Assembly: GCF_016802725.1 (NCBI RefSeq)
Contig: NC_052666.1
Coordinates: 10,867,375 to 10,931,374 of the forward strand
Length of the DNA: 64,000 nt
Source: Solenopsis invicta
Lineage: Eukaryota; Arthropoda; Insecta; Hymenoptera; Formicidae
Direction of reading: 5' to 3'
Shown: in pieces, positions 45,287 to 54,540 of the stretch
Position numbering within the stretch: position 1 is the first letter of the stretch
Layout: each line of letters opens with the position of its first letter
Made by a program: the position numbers and the translations under genes
The notes under the pieces: model-generated
What the model saw: only the letters and a program-made list of their open reading frames with translations
What the model was told of the DNA's origin: nothing
Database searches by the model: none

Positions 45287-45934
45287 TTAGATCGAGGGGT
45301 ATACTTTTTCCAAAATATTCTCGGTGTCCCGAGCATGCCCTAATTTCAAAAGAATGTCTTTGACGTCGAGCATTTCGCTCCCGCAGTCGTTTCTTGTTTC
45401 TAGTTTTACAAGCGCTGCTTCTTCTTCCACATCGCCCATGATGCTGATCCAACCTTCTCTTTGTTCAACTAGGAACTTTAAGAGCTCTCTGGCTCGTCGG
45501 GGCCATATCCTTTTTATTGGACAGGGCCCTACGTGAGCTATTGCGCAAGGAATTGCCCGCCATTCAAAGTCGCGAAATCTGTCCTCAAGCTGGTAAATGT
45601 CGCAGAAGAGCCGTTCGACGACGCGAGCCCAATCCCTGAGAAGAATAGTGGCTGTCCCATCTTCGTGGGTGTCAAGAATAATTCCGCGCTGCCATCTGTG
45701 CCTATCGTGGACAGCAACAATTTCGTCTGGTTTAATGTCTTCGGGTGGGTGGTGCAAAAATCGACTTCGCCGTGCCATTCTGCGTTGGAGTTCCTCTAGT
45801 AGCTCTTCGAAGTCGTCAGCAGAGTTTTGCAGATGTACCCAGATTAGAGTGGGCGCGTCTGCTTTTATTATTTTCACTCTCAATGGGCTCCTTGTCAGAA
45901 GTCTTATGTTCGTGTGGCCAATATCCATAGTCAT
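45287..45934 (-). CDS. Accessory ORF 1: extended Tudor-domain protein
   Basis: 215 residues, starting exactly after a ttgttatag splice acceptor. Residues 18-205 read as an extended Tudor domain: an opening strand (IIKADAPTLIWVHL), a helix, then WQRGIILDTHEDG, the core strand ILLRDWARVV, YQLEDRFRDF, and IPCAIAHVGP, followed by the staphylococcal-nuclease-like wrap ending in DILLKLGHA. Canonical piRNA-pathway Tudor domains have DYGN at the core; here it is DWAR, so the methylarginine-contacting Asn is replaced. Tudor proteins in animals bind Piwi proteins in nuage. The frame is open and lies 41 bp beyond the env stop. It is a paralogue of accessory ORF 2. Confidence 0.8.
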   Translation of the reverse strand: MTMDIGHTNIRLLTRSPLRVKIIKADAPTLIWVHLQNSADDFEELLEELQRRMARRSRFLHHPPEDIKPDEIVAVHDRHRWQRGIILDTHEDGTATILLRDWARVVERLFCDIYQLEDRFRDFEWRAIPCAIAHVGPCPIKRIWPRRARELLKFLVEQREGWISIMGDVEEEAALVKLETRNDCGSEMLDVKDILLKLGHARDTENILEKVYPSI

Positions 45935-45974
45935 CTATAACAATAGAATGGGAACTGGGAAGTAAAGGATTGGT

Positions 45975-47945
45975 TTAGTTTTTTAATTCAAGGGTGTAGG
46001 TAGTGGCTTCCCGCGGGGGAAGCAAGGGATAGGTATGTCTTTCTTGCGTAGGATCGTCTTGTAGTTCAGAAAGTCTTACTTCTTGTAGTTCGGACTCAGC
46101 AGGAGCTGAGGGTGATGATTTTTTTAATTTGTATTTTTCCTTTCCTAAATGTAGCAGGAGTTGGGTGATAGAATCCCATATTGCTCCCACTAAATATACT
46201 GACCATCCGTACACGGTATGTAAGGCGTACCCGTGTACAAAGGTATCTATTATTAGTTTAACGACTCTTGCCGACATATAGATTCCAATTATGCCGGCGC
46301 TGACATTTCCAAAAATTAAGAATCGATTCCAAAAATTTTCCCATGCTGTCGCGGCTATTTTTTGTATGGAGGCTTCGTCCAAGAGGTTAGAAATAGATCC
46401 CCCATTTATAGAGCTTGATTGGCCCATCATTCCTCGAGCCACCGTATTGAGTAACGCGGGTCGTTCAGCAGGAAACATTATGTGATCTCGAAGTGTTTCG
46501 AGGTCATTATCTGTATATATTCCGCTTGTGGCGAGTGAGCCGGGACTAATATACTTCCATGTCGATTTGGTCATGGGTTTCATAATTATTGGAGGAAGTG
46601 ATTCGACTGGTCTAGGTGTAAACTTATACCATGAATCTTCGAGAAGGTACATGGCAGGTGCAAGTGAGTTGCACGTAACTTCTGTTCCTTGGCGTAACAA
46701 AATGTGAGTCTGCGGAGTTAAAAACAGACTTTCGTTATTTCGTAATACCGGCAGTTGATCGTAACATTTCTCAGTACGAGCGATCTTTACTTCAACGGGT
46801 ACGCATTTCACTATGTGTATCACTTCTCCAGCTAGCAGGGCCATATATCCTGGCCCTTGCATTATGTGATAAGCGAAAGCGTCTGGGGCGTGAGTGGCGA
46901 GAGCCAATGCATTTTTTAATACTTTCTGTTCGAGAATACATTGTTGCTGGAGAACATCTCGATATAACTGGTTTACTTGGGTGCGCACATGTTTTTCTAC
47001 GTACAAAAATTTAGAGTTTATATAGGTAAAAATATCGAGGTTTTGTGGGCGGTATTGTTTACCAAATATCGAATTTCCGAAGGTTGTTTCGTAAATCAAT
47101 AGTTTCGGATGTTCGGTTCTTATGAGTGTATACCCACAATGTGTATACTTTTCCCTCATTGTTAATGCGAAAATTGTTTCGTGAGATTTTACAGTGTAGA
47201 CTATCTGGGATTCCTTCCCGGTATCATCTATTAACACGTCTGCGAATCCGTCATAGAGGGATGCGTAATTGGAGAGTGCACATTGATCCGCAGGAAGCGG
47301 GTCCCAGAATGTGTTTCCTCCTTCTAAATCTATACAATGAGTAGCCTTGAAATCGCAAGTCACTCCTGAGCGGAGCATTAAGCGATTAGAGTTTAGTTGG
47401 ACTGTTGCTTCGTAATCTTGAAGTGTGATTTTAACAGTGGCGAGCACGATCACGTTAGCCCAACTCCCGAAAGTATCGGAATAACTACCTCCGTGGCACC
47501 CTCCTTCATCTATGTGTCCTGCTAAAATCAACGGCCGGGAGATTGATTGATTAGCCTTTAATTCGGATATAACAGTGTTTCCATGTCGATAGACTCCGAT
47601 CCATTGCATTCGCATACAGGATTCACGAGATGTTTCCTCTATGTACGAATATTTGCCATTAAGTACATCGCTGGTGTGGGAAAACATTCCGCATGTTTTC
47701 ACTATTCTATCGATCTCGACCTTGCATTGCCTGACTCTTACGGTTTTAAATTCATTAATCTGTATGAGTTGTATGTAGGTTTTGGTTTGGTTCACGCGTT
47801 GAGGGGGTATATCGCATTCTTCGGTATTGAGTAGAGACATTGTAGTTATATTAGCCATTGGTGATCCACAATCGTAGCCTATTATTCCATTCGTTTTGCG
47901 CGTCCATGCTATTATCAACATTATAGCAATAAGCCGGGAATCCAT
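45975..47945 (-). CDS. env: Envelope-like glycoprotein (chuvirus-type)
   Basis: 656 residues starting exactly after the splice acceptor aaatttcag. An N-terminal hydrophobic segment (residues 1-19, probable signal peptide) precedes a cysteine-rich ectodomain with several N-glycosylation sequons. Hydrophobic segments at about 541-568 and 578-600 probably anchor it, and a cytoplasmic tail of about 56 residues follows. The conserved start (GYDC...NITT...SLL) and cysteine pattern resemble glycoproteins of Jingchuvirales, which some insect LTR retroelements are known to have acquired. It would mediate particle entry; functionality is not shown. It is not the baculovirus-F-like envelope of Drosophila gypsy as far as I can judge. 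Origin assignment is from pattern recognition only. Confidence 0.7.
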   Translation of the reverse strand: MDSRLIAIMLIIAWTRKTNGIIGYDCGSPMANITTMSLLNTEECDIPPQRVNQTKTYIQLIQINEFKTVRVRQCKVEIDRIVKTCGMFSHTSDVLNGKYSYIEETSRESCMRMQWIGVYRHGNTVISELKANQSISRPLILAGHIDEGGCHGGSYSDTFGSWANVIVLATVKITLQDYEATVQLNSNRLMLRSGVTCDFKATHCIDLEGGNTFWDPLPADQCALSNYASLYDGFADVLIDDTGKESQIVYTVKSHETIFALTMREKYTHCGYTLIRTEHPKLLIYETTFGNSIFGKQYRPQNLDIFTYINSKFLYVEKHVRTQVNQLYRDVLQQQCILEQKVLKNALALATHAPDAFAYHIMQGPGYMALLAGEVIHIVKCVPVEVKIARTEKCYDQLPVLRNNESLFLTPQTHILLRQGTEVTCNSLAPAMYLLEDSWYKFTPRPVESLPPIIMKPMTKSTWKYISPGSLATSGIYTDNDLETLRDHIMFPAERPALLNTVARGMMGQSSSINGGSISNLLDEASIQKIAATAWENFWNRFLIFGNVSAGIIGIYMSARVVKLIIDTFVHGYALHTVYGWSVYLVGAIWDSITQLLLHLGKEKYKLKKSSPSAPAESELQEVRLSELQDDPTQERHTYPLLPPREATTYTLELKN

Positions 47946-47969
47946 CTGAAATTTGGATTATTGTTGTTA

Positions 47970-50900
47970 CTATTTATTTAAATTGTTAGAGGCAGGTTTT
48001 ATATAGGAAATTCTCAATCGGTTTGGATGCACAATTCGGCTATTTTTCTTTATTTTGATTTTTACATTATTTTTGTTCAGTATTTCTAAGACTTCGTGTG
48101 GCCCAGTGTAATGATCCCCAAATTTACCGGGTTTAGGCCCTTTTAATAAGAACACTTGATCCCCAGGCCTAAATGTTTGCGGATTGATTTTTTTATCATA
48201 ATGTTTTTTGGATTTAATTTTTGCCTCAACTACATTTTCTCGGGCATTAGTTTGGATAGCATGGAGCTGAGTGGCTAAGTTTATTAAGTAATCGTCGTAG
48301 CTTGTTAGTTTATCCTCAGGCCCGAATAATTCGCCTGAGGGAATTCTTGCTATTTTACCAAAAACTAACTCATAAGGTGTATGCTTGGTGGCTTCATGGA
48401 CACCAGTATTATAATTGAACATTGCCAATCCGATCCATCGATCCCATTCTTTTTGATTATTTGCGTACTGTTTCAAATATTCACCTAACGCGTGATGTGA
48501 TCTTTCTAGAGATCCGTTGGATTGCGGGTGAAAGGCAGTTGTCCGAAACTTACGAATTCTGAACAGCTTTGCGATCTTTTTCATTAGTTCGCTAATAAAA
48601 TTTCGTCCTTGATCTGTTAGTATCGCCTTAGGCGCTCCCAACACACAAATAAATCTATCAACAAAGGCTTCTGCGATTGTCTCAGATGTTTGATCTGGAA
48701 GGGGTATTCCCATGCAAAATTTAGTTAATTGATCTTGCAATGTTAAAATATATTCACTTCCTCTTTTAGTTCTTGGCAAAGGTCCTACAATATCCATAGC
48801 TACTTTATCGAAAGAGGAACCAGGCGTGTCAGTAATTATCATGGGTTGTTTAGTTTTGACTCGCACCAACTTTTTTAATTGACATTGTAAGCATTGTTGT
48901 ATGTATTGTTGGATATCGGACTTCAAATTTTCCCAATAATAATGGTGTTTTATTCTACTATACGTTTTCGTAACTCCACGGTGTCCGCCTGTGGGTGAGC
49001 AATGTATCTCTCCGATTATAATTGGCCGAAGATCCTTGGGGGGATATTTAATTAACCCATTACATATTATTAATTTTGAAGTTGAGTTTATAAAGATTGA
49101 TTGTAGTAAAGGCTTAATGCTACTCCATGGGACGTTGTTCACAAAGTCTGATTTTGCGATGCTTACTGTTTCCAGTTTTAAATTTTCAGTAATATTGCGT
49201 AGGTCTCTGATGACTGTTGTGATTTGAATTAAAGTCATAGTTGGTCCTTCGCGCTGTCTTTCGCTAATAGGCAAAGCTATATGATAATGTTTCTTATATT
49301 TTACTGCCTTAGCTTCACCCAGGGTTAGAGCTCCTAAATTTGGTATTTCATTTCGCTCGAATAATTTTTGCGAGCCCGTATCTAGTGGACTTCCATCAGT
49401 GTTGACAAAATATGCAATATTATCTTTTCGTAAAAATAATAATTCGCGAGAATCGATTGTGTTAGCCTTAATTATTCGATGTTCGATAATAATGGGTTTT
49501 GATTTATGTTTCTTTCTCCTTACTTCCTTTTCTCTTTCTTCTTCTTGGCTCTCCTCTTCGTCATCCCTGTCGTTGTTACCTTTGTCCGGCGGATCGTTTC
49601 TTTCTTCTATTTGCTCTATTTCATCTATATGTTCATGCGAATCTTGAAGTGATATTTTTTGTTGGATATCTTTATTTTTGGTCTGGCTTCGAGTTTGCAT
49701 TCCAGTAGAGCGAGGTGGTTCATGATTTAATACCTCCTCTGTGGTTTGTAATTGTTGCGATTCATTTTGTTCCTTGCACATGGAAGGTATCGGATCGGAG
49801 TTTTCTTCGGGTAGATTCTCATCGAGTAGCAGGTCTTCGATTTCCTCATTGTCCGAAAGGTAAAGTTTGAAATCGTCATCTTCTCCTTCTTCATCTTCAG
49901 ACTCTTCTAATATTCTAGAAATGATTTTCGCGTCTTCTGGGTCATCGGGGTTAAGAATTTTATTCCGAGTGATAACGTTGCAATCGTCTTCTTCCATATT
50001 TACAGGGTTTCGAGACAAGGCATCCGCGTTTACATTGGTTTTTCCTGCTTTATATACAACGTCGTATTCGTATTCCGATAATTTTAATCTCCAGCGAAGT
50101 ATCCTCATATTTGCATCTTGGGCGTTTTTAAACCAAAGCAGAGGTTTATGATCGGTTACCAATGTAAATTTTCGTCCGTATAAATAAGGTCGAAAATGTT
50201 TTACACAATATACGATAGCTAAAGCTTCTTTTTCGTAAGTGTCATATTTAATTTCGTTATCTGTTAGGGTTCTCGAAGCGTATGCTATTGGTCTATCTTT
50301 ATTCACTTCACCCTGTGATAAGATACCTCCTACTGCTATACCAGATGCATCGGTGGTTAAAATGAATGGTTTGGAAAAGTCAGGATATTGAAGCACCGGT
50401 TCTTTGCATAATTGCTCCTTTAATGTTTCAAAGGAATCTTCTTGATCCGATGTCCATTCAAAACGAACATCATTCTTTAATAGATTTGTTAATGGCTTGG
50501 CCAATTTTGAAAAATTTGATATGAATCGCCTATAATACCCTGCCAATCCTAGAAATTGTTTAATATTCTTCGGTGTCTTCGGTCTGGGGAACTGTCGGAC
50601 GGCTTCCAGTTTCTTGGGATCAGGTTTAATGCCATTTCGGCTTATTATGTGCCCCAGATAGGTTACCTGTGTTTTTAAAAATTCGCATTTATCGGGTTGT
50701 AGTTTTAAGTTGGCTTTTCGGAGTCGATCTATTAACAGATTGTATTTTCTTTCGTGTTCTTCCAATGAGGTAGCGTAAATAACAATGTCGTCCATATAAA
50801 CAAACAATTCCTTGCCTTGTAATCCAGATAACACTAAATCCATGAGGCGTTGAAAGGTGGCTGGAGCGTTTTTTAAACCGAAGGGCATTCGTTCAAATTC

Positions 50901-52889
50901 GTAGTGGCCAAAGGGTGTCGTGAATGCAGTCTTGTGGCTATCAACAGGATCCATTTTAATCTGGTGAAATCCTGAGGCTAAATCACACACTGAAAAATAT
51001 TGCGCTCCACCTAACTGATCAATGATATCAACAATATTGGGTAATGGATAAGCGTCGCCAATAGTTTTTTCGTTCAAAGCTCGGAAATCTAGAACCATTC
51101 TCCAACGCTTATTTCCCTTCGAGTCTTCTTTCTTAGGTACTATCCATATGGGTGTGTTGTAAGGTGACTGAGATAATTTTACTATGCCTCCTTCTAATAA
51201 TTCTTCGACTTGTCTATTTATTTCTTCCTTATGGATTTGTGGGAACCGATACTGCCTAGTATTAATGGGTCGATCATCTGTTGTCGGTATCTGATGTTGC
51301 AACACATGAGTTGCCGTTAAATTTTCTCCGGGAATGTAAAATCTATCTTGACTATAAGATATAAGATTCGTTACGCTATTTCTTTCTTGCGTATTTAAGT
51401 GCTCTAATCGCAATAATTCTATAATTTCTGCGAGTCTGGTTTGTTCATTTGTTTTGGAGATTTTTAAGCATTCGTGAGATATTTCTTTTTGCATTCTTTG
51501 TTTCTCTGTGCTTGTCGGAGTTTGTTTATCCTCGGGTTTTCCAATTATTTGTTGAAATGAGGCCATATTTTCCGAGGATGATTCGCTTTCTTTAGAACAG
51601 CATAAACTATTTAATTCTTTTGCTGGTTTCTTGATGATAGAACGAGAGAGGTCATCACTTCTTTTAAGTGTTTCCCTTTTTGGAACATTTATTTTTTCAG
51701 GGAGAGTAAAAGAGCTCTTTTCTTCTGGCTCTCTTGGAATAGAAACCGCATCGCTCGAGGTTTGGTAACTTCCCTTTTCACGATCGGCAGGAGTGGGGAG
51801 CATTGGGGGAGGGGTTTGGAAATTTTCCCCTCTAATAAATTTGAGATCCTTGGACAAATCAAGGGAGGTTTGGTAACTTCCCTCCTCATGAATTTTTGGA
51901 TCGAAAGGTATTTTGGAAGAGGTTTGGAAACTTCCCTCTCCATAATTTCGAGAATTAGAATTCTCACTTAATGTTTTGTTCTCCCTTTGAATCTTATGTT
52001 CGTTTTTCCTTTTAGTTTTTGTCTCGTTTTTAGATTGATTATCTCTATTTTTTATTTCTTTATTTTCATTTTTACCATGCTCTCTCGTTTTTATTTTTGA
52101 GATTTCACTTTTATCATCAATCAATTTTATATCTCCGTAATGCGTATTATTTCTTCTTCCGTCATTAGTTTTCTCTTCTGCTTCTCCTTTATTAATTTCA
52201 TCCTTTAAGTCGACAGTTTTTTCTGGTTTGTCCTCATCTTCTAACTTATAATCGTCGAATATATCATTCAAGGGTTTAAGATGCAATGTAGGTACTTGAA
52301 CGTCTACCTCTTCGTCCAAGGTACTTATAATGCTAAGGTATGCTTTGCCGTCGATATTTTCTGCTATGGTCTCTCTCGAATAAATCCCGTGAGCGATTTT
52401 TTGTTTAGGGATATACCCGATTTTTACTTCAGGGTTTCCTATTCTTACATAAAACAGTGACTCAGACCGGGGAGCTGCGGTAATAATTTCTGGAGAAAAG
52501 AAAGGAACATTAGTGCCTGATACATTTAAATAGCCTTTAGCATAGTCTATTTTCGAAAAGGTTTGTTTAAAGAAATCGTTGCCTAAAATACCGGACTGTG
52601 ATATCGGAAAATTGCTTGACACAATGTGGAAGGTTATGTCCTTCTCAAAAAGGGGCAGAATAATTTCTCCGATAGTATAAACAGGGTACTCATTTATTCC
52701 GCTTAATTTCAAAATATTGTTATAATTGATAATTTTATTTTCGGGTACAAAGCGTTCTTTAATTATATTGGGTCCACTGCCTGTGTCTAATAAAAAGGTA
52801 GTCTGCGGAATTGACTCACAAAGTTTTACCTGGATGGTAGGTACACGACTATGCTTGTCGAGATTTATGGTTACCTGACGGGCGGTCAA
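47970..52889 (-). CDS. pol: Pol polyprotein: protease, reverse transcriptase, RNase H, integrase
   Basis: 1639 open codons. The TTG at 52889 is only the gag-stop overlap; the frame is open upstream, so expression by -1 frameshift from gag is likely. Protease: LLDTGSGPN near residue 35, GILGNDFF near 100. A charged linker of about 350 residues with recurring G-S-Y/F-Q-T-S motifs follows. Reverse transcriptase: LDFRALNEKT and FVYMDDIVIYA (near 698). RNase H: TTDASGIAVGG and YEKEALAIV. An acidic linker of about 180 residues follows. Integrase: HHCC finger, then Asp near 1364, Asp near 1424 (LTDQGRNF) and Glu near 1460 with the 35-residue spacing, and a GPY/F-like tail. All catalytic residues seem present. 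Confidence 0.95.
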   Translation of the reverse strand: MTARQVTINLDKHSRVPTIQVKLCESIPQTTFLLDTGSGPNIIKERFVPENKIINYNNILKLSGINEYPVYTIGEIILPLFEKDITFHIVSSNFPISQSGILGNDFFKQTFSKIDYAKGYLNVSGTNVPFFSPEIITAAPRSESLFYVRIGNPEVKIGYIPKQKIAHGIYSRETIAENIDGKAYLSIISTLDEEVDVQVPTLHLKPLNDIFDDYKLEDEDKPEKTVDLKDEINKGEAEEKTNDGRRNNTHYGDIKLIDDKSEISKIKTREHGKNENKEIKNRDNQSKNETKTKRKNEHKIQRENKTLSENSNSRNYGEGSFQTSSKIPFDPKIHEEGSYQTSLDLSKDLKFIRGENFQTPPPMLPTPADREKGSYQTSSDAVSIPREPEEKSSFTLPEKINVPKRETLKRSDDLSRSIIKKPAKELNSLCCSKESESSSENMASFQQIIGKPEDKQTPTSTEKQRMQKEISHECLKISKTNEQTRLAEIIELLRLEHLNTQERNSVTNLISYSQDRFYIPGENLTATHVLQHQIPTTDDRPINTRQYRFPQIHKEEINRQVEELLEGGIVKLSQSPYNTPIWIVPKKEDSKGNKRWRMVLDFRALNEKTIGDAYPLPNIVDIIDQLGGAQYFSVCDLASGFHQIKMDPVDSHKTAFTTPFGHYEFERMPFGLKNAPATFQRLMDLVLSGLQGKELFVYMDDIVIYATSLEEHERKYNLLIDRLRKANLKLQPDKCEFLKTQVTYLGHIISRNGIKPDPKKLEAVRQFPRPKTPKNIKQFLGLAGYYRRFISNFSKLAKPLTNLLKNDVRFEWTSDQEDSFETLKEQLCKEPVLQYPDFSKPFILTTDASGIAVGGILSQGEVNKDRPIAYASRTLTDNEIKYDTYEKEALAIVYCVKHFRPYLYGRKFTLVTDHKPLLWFKNAQDANMRILRWRLKLSEYEYDVVYKAGKTNVNADALSRNPVNMEEDDCNVITRNKILNPDDPEDAKIISRILEESEDEEGEDDDFKLYLSDNEEIEDLLLDENLPEENSDPIPSMCKEQNESQQLQTTEEVLNHEPPRSTGMQTRSQTKNKDIQQKISLQDSHEHIDEIEQIEERNDPPDKGNNDRDDEEESQEEEREKEVRRKKHKSKPIIIEHRIIKANTIDSRELLFLRKDNIAYFVNTDGSPLDTGSQKLFERNEIPNLGALTLGEAKAVKYKKHYHIALPISERQREGPTMTLIQITTVIRDLRNITENLKLETVSIAKSDFVNNVPWSSIKPLLQSIFINSTSKLIICNGLIKYPPKDLRPIIIGEIHCSPTGGHRGVTKTYSRIKHHYYWENLKSDIQQYIQQCLQCQLKKLVRVKTKQPMIITDTPGSSFDKVAMDIVGPLPRTKRGSEYILTLQDQLTKFCMGIPLPDQTSETIAEAFVDRFICVLGAPKAILTDQGRNFISELMKKIAKLFRIRKFRTTAFHPQSNGSLERSHHALGEYLKQYANNQKEWDRWIGLAMFNYNTGVHEATKHTPYELVFGKIARIPSGELFGPEDKLTSYDDYLINLATQLHAIQTNARENVVEAKIKSKKHYDKKINPQTFRPGDQVFLLKGPKPGKFGDHYTGPHEVLEILNKNNVKIKIKKNSRIVHPNRLRISYIKPASNNLNK

Positions 52890-54496
52890 TGCATGGTTAC
52901 TCGCCTGGTCTCTTGGGCTTCCGGCGGGTGTGAGATCTTTCCGGACCCCTGCTGCACACCCGACGTCGAGGGCCCGTTCGCATTTCCCGAACCGTTAGCT
53001 GTCCTTCGATTATTACTTGCAATTCGCAGTTCGCAATTCTCAAGGAGATGCCCCTGCTCTTTGCAATAACGGCACGTTACTGTATCCTTAGGCGCCACAT
53101 TTGCCCTCGAGTTAGATCGACAATCTCTCGCGATATGCCCAAAATTATTGCAATTTTGACAGGTGGGTCTGGGTTTATTTTCTGTGTTACGCTGTTCATT
53201 CTGTTTTTTCCAGCAGTTATCAGCCGTATGCCCTAATCTATCGCACCATTGACAAATTACCGAAGGCTTATTTTGACTACCGGTTCTATTAGTTCGACAA
53301 GATTTGGCGTTATGACCGGGTTTGGAACACAACTGGCAAATAATATTAGTTTGTTGTATTAATTTGATGGATTGTCGATTCTGAGGATCGCGGAATCGAC
53401 ATTTGTCAGCAGAATGTCCGCGTTTTTTACAAATTTGGCAGATTAGAATTTCTGTTCCTAGATTAATTTTATCGAGATTCTGAACAGTTTGAGTCAACTT
53501 CCTACACTTAGAGGCAGAGTGTCCCTCCTTGTAGCAGATTTGACAGGTTTCGCGCGATTGATTGATAACTGATAGTTGCCCTGAGGTGTTGTTTTTACCC
53601 TGTCGTAAATCGGTTATTGAACGTAATTCTCTTTCTATTCGTAACGCGTCGGATACCGTCTCCTGAACACTTAAATTTCTCGCGATTCTTTGTTCGATTT
53701 CGGGTTTTAATCCTCTAATAAAGCATTTGCTCATATCCCTCTCTAATGACGCTTTAATATTTTGATCGGGGGGAGCATTTCCCCAAGACTTATACGCTTC
53801 CAATATCTGTTTGCCCAATAATTTCACTCTATTCGCGTAAGTAACTACATCTTCTTCATTTTTTTGATATATGCAACCTAATTCTCCTTGCAACTGGTAT
53901 AAAGTCTTAGATGGGCCGTAAACTTGTTTCAAAAACGCGGTTAATTGAGCAATGCTATCAAAATTTTGGTCTTGTATCGTTCTACGAGCCTCGCCTACAA
54001 TTCGCGTTCTAATAATCCGGGCGAATTGAGATTCGGTCTCACCGGGTAACATAGATTTTGCCTCTTCGCATCCTTCAATAAAATATGATAGCGGGATATT
54101 CTGCCCGTCGAAGAACGGGACGGCTTCTACAGCGTATTTTAAAGTATTCAAAGTTAAAGGATGCGTCATTTTTCTACGCTTTGATTTACGCTTAAGGGTA
54201 GGTTCGGTATCGCGCTCTTTCACGGTATTGTCTCCGGAATCGCCGGAACCGTCGGAATCGCCAGAATCGTCGGAATCACCGGAACCAGGTACAAGAGTCC
54301 TGTCGTTATCTTTTAATGAAGCTTCTGAATCGTAATAAGTAAAATTAATTGATTTAGGAATGATTCGAGGGGGTAGGACAGGGGTTGATGTGTGTATTAT
54401 CGTGTTCTTTGAACGTCCAGGAATACCCTGATTCTCGATAGCACCTTTGTAAGTACTTTCAACTTCTTCTTTATTCGATCCGGACCTCGTATTCAT
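52886..54496 (-). CDS. gag: Gag polyprotein with six zinc knuckles
   Basis: 536 residues from the first ATG after the primer site. Residues 1-110 are Ser/Asp-rich with an SGDSG repeat and a basic cluster (RKSKRRKM, possible nuclear signal). Residues 110-300 form the helical capsid-like domain (FFDGQNIPLSYFIEGCEEAK, then a Gly-Leu-Lys-Pro block RGLKPEIE). Six CX2CX4HX4C knuckles follow at about 318, 353, 387, 415, 446 and 475, against the usual one or two. The product packages element RNA into particles. Its TGA at 52886-52888 overlaps the pol frame, which is displaced by -1. Confidence 0.9.
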   Translation of the reverse strand: MNTRSGSNKEEVESTYKGAIENQGIPGRSKNTIIHTSTPVLPPRIIPKSINFTYYDSEASLKDNDRTLVPGSGDSDDSGDSDGSGDSGDNTVKERDTEPTLKRKSKRRKMTHPLTLNTLKYAVEAVPFFDGQNIPLSYFIEGCEEAKSMLPGETESQFARIIRTRIVGEARRTIQDQNFDSIAQLTAFLKQVYGPSKTLYQLQGELGCIYQKNEEDVVTYANRVKLLGKQILEAYKSWGNAPPDQNIKASLERDMSKCFIRGLKPEIEQRIARNLSVQETVSDALRIERELRSITDLRQGKNNTSGQLSVINQSRETCQICYKEGHSASKCRKLTQTVQNLDKINLGTEILICQICKKRGHSADKCRFRDPQNRQSIKLIQQTNIICQLCSKPGHNAKSCRTNRTGSQNKPSVICQWCDRLGHTADNCWKKQNEQRNTENKPRPTCQNCNNFGHIARDCRSNSRANVAPKDTVTCRYCKEQGHLLENCELRIASNNRRTANGSGNANGPSTSGVQQGSGKISHPPEAQETRRVTMH

Positions 54497-54522
54497 CCCT
54501 GCTCTTTAAGATTGCACTTGTC

Positions 54523-54540
54523 ATCCCGGACGAGCCCCCA
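54523..54540 (-). promoter_or_regulatory. Primer binding site, tRNA-Pro
   Basis: Sense strand reads TGGGGGCTCGTCCGGGAT, complementary to the conserved 3' end of tRNA-Pro over 18 nt. It begins 12 nt after the LTR end. The same primer site is used by gammaretroviruses such as murine leukaemia virus (established knowledge). Confidence 0.85.

Noticed and set aside
52889..52889. TTG as the translation start of pol
   Set aside because: It is merely the first possible start after the overlap; the frame is open upstream and a -1 shift from gag fits the arrangement better.
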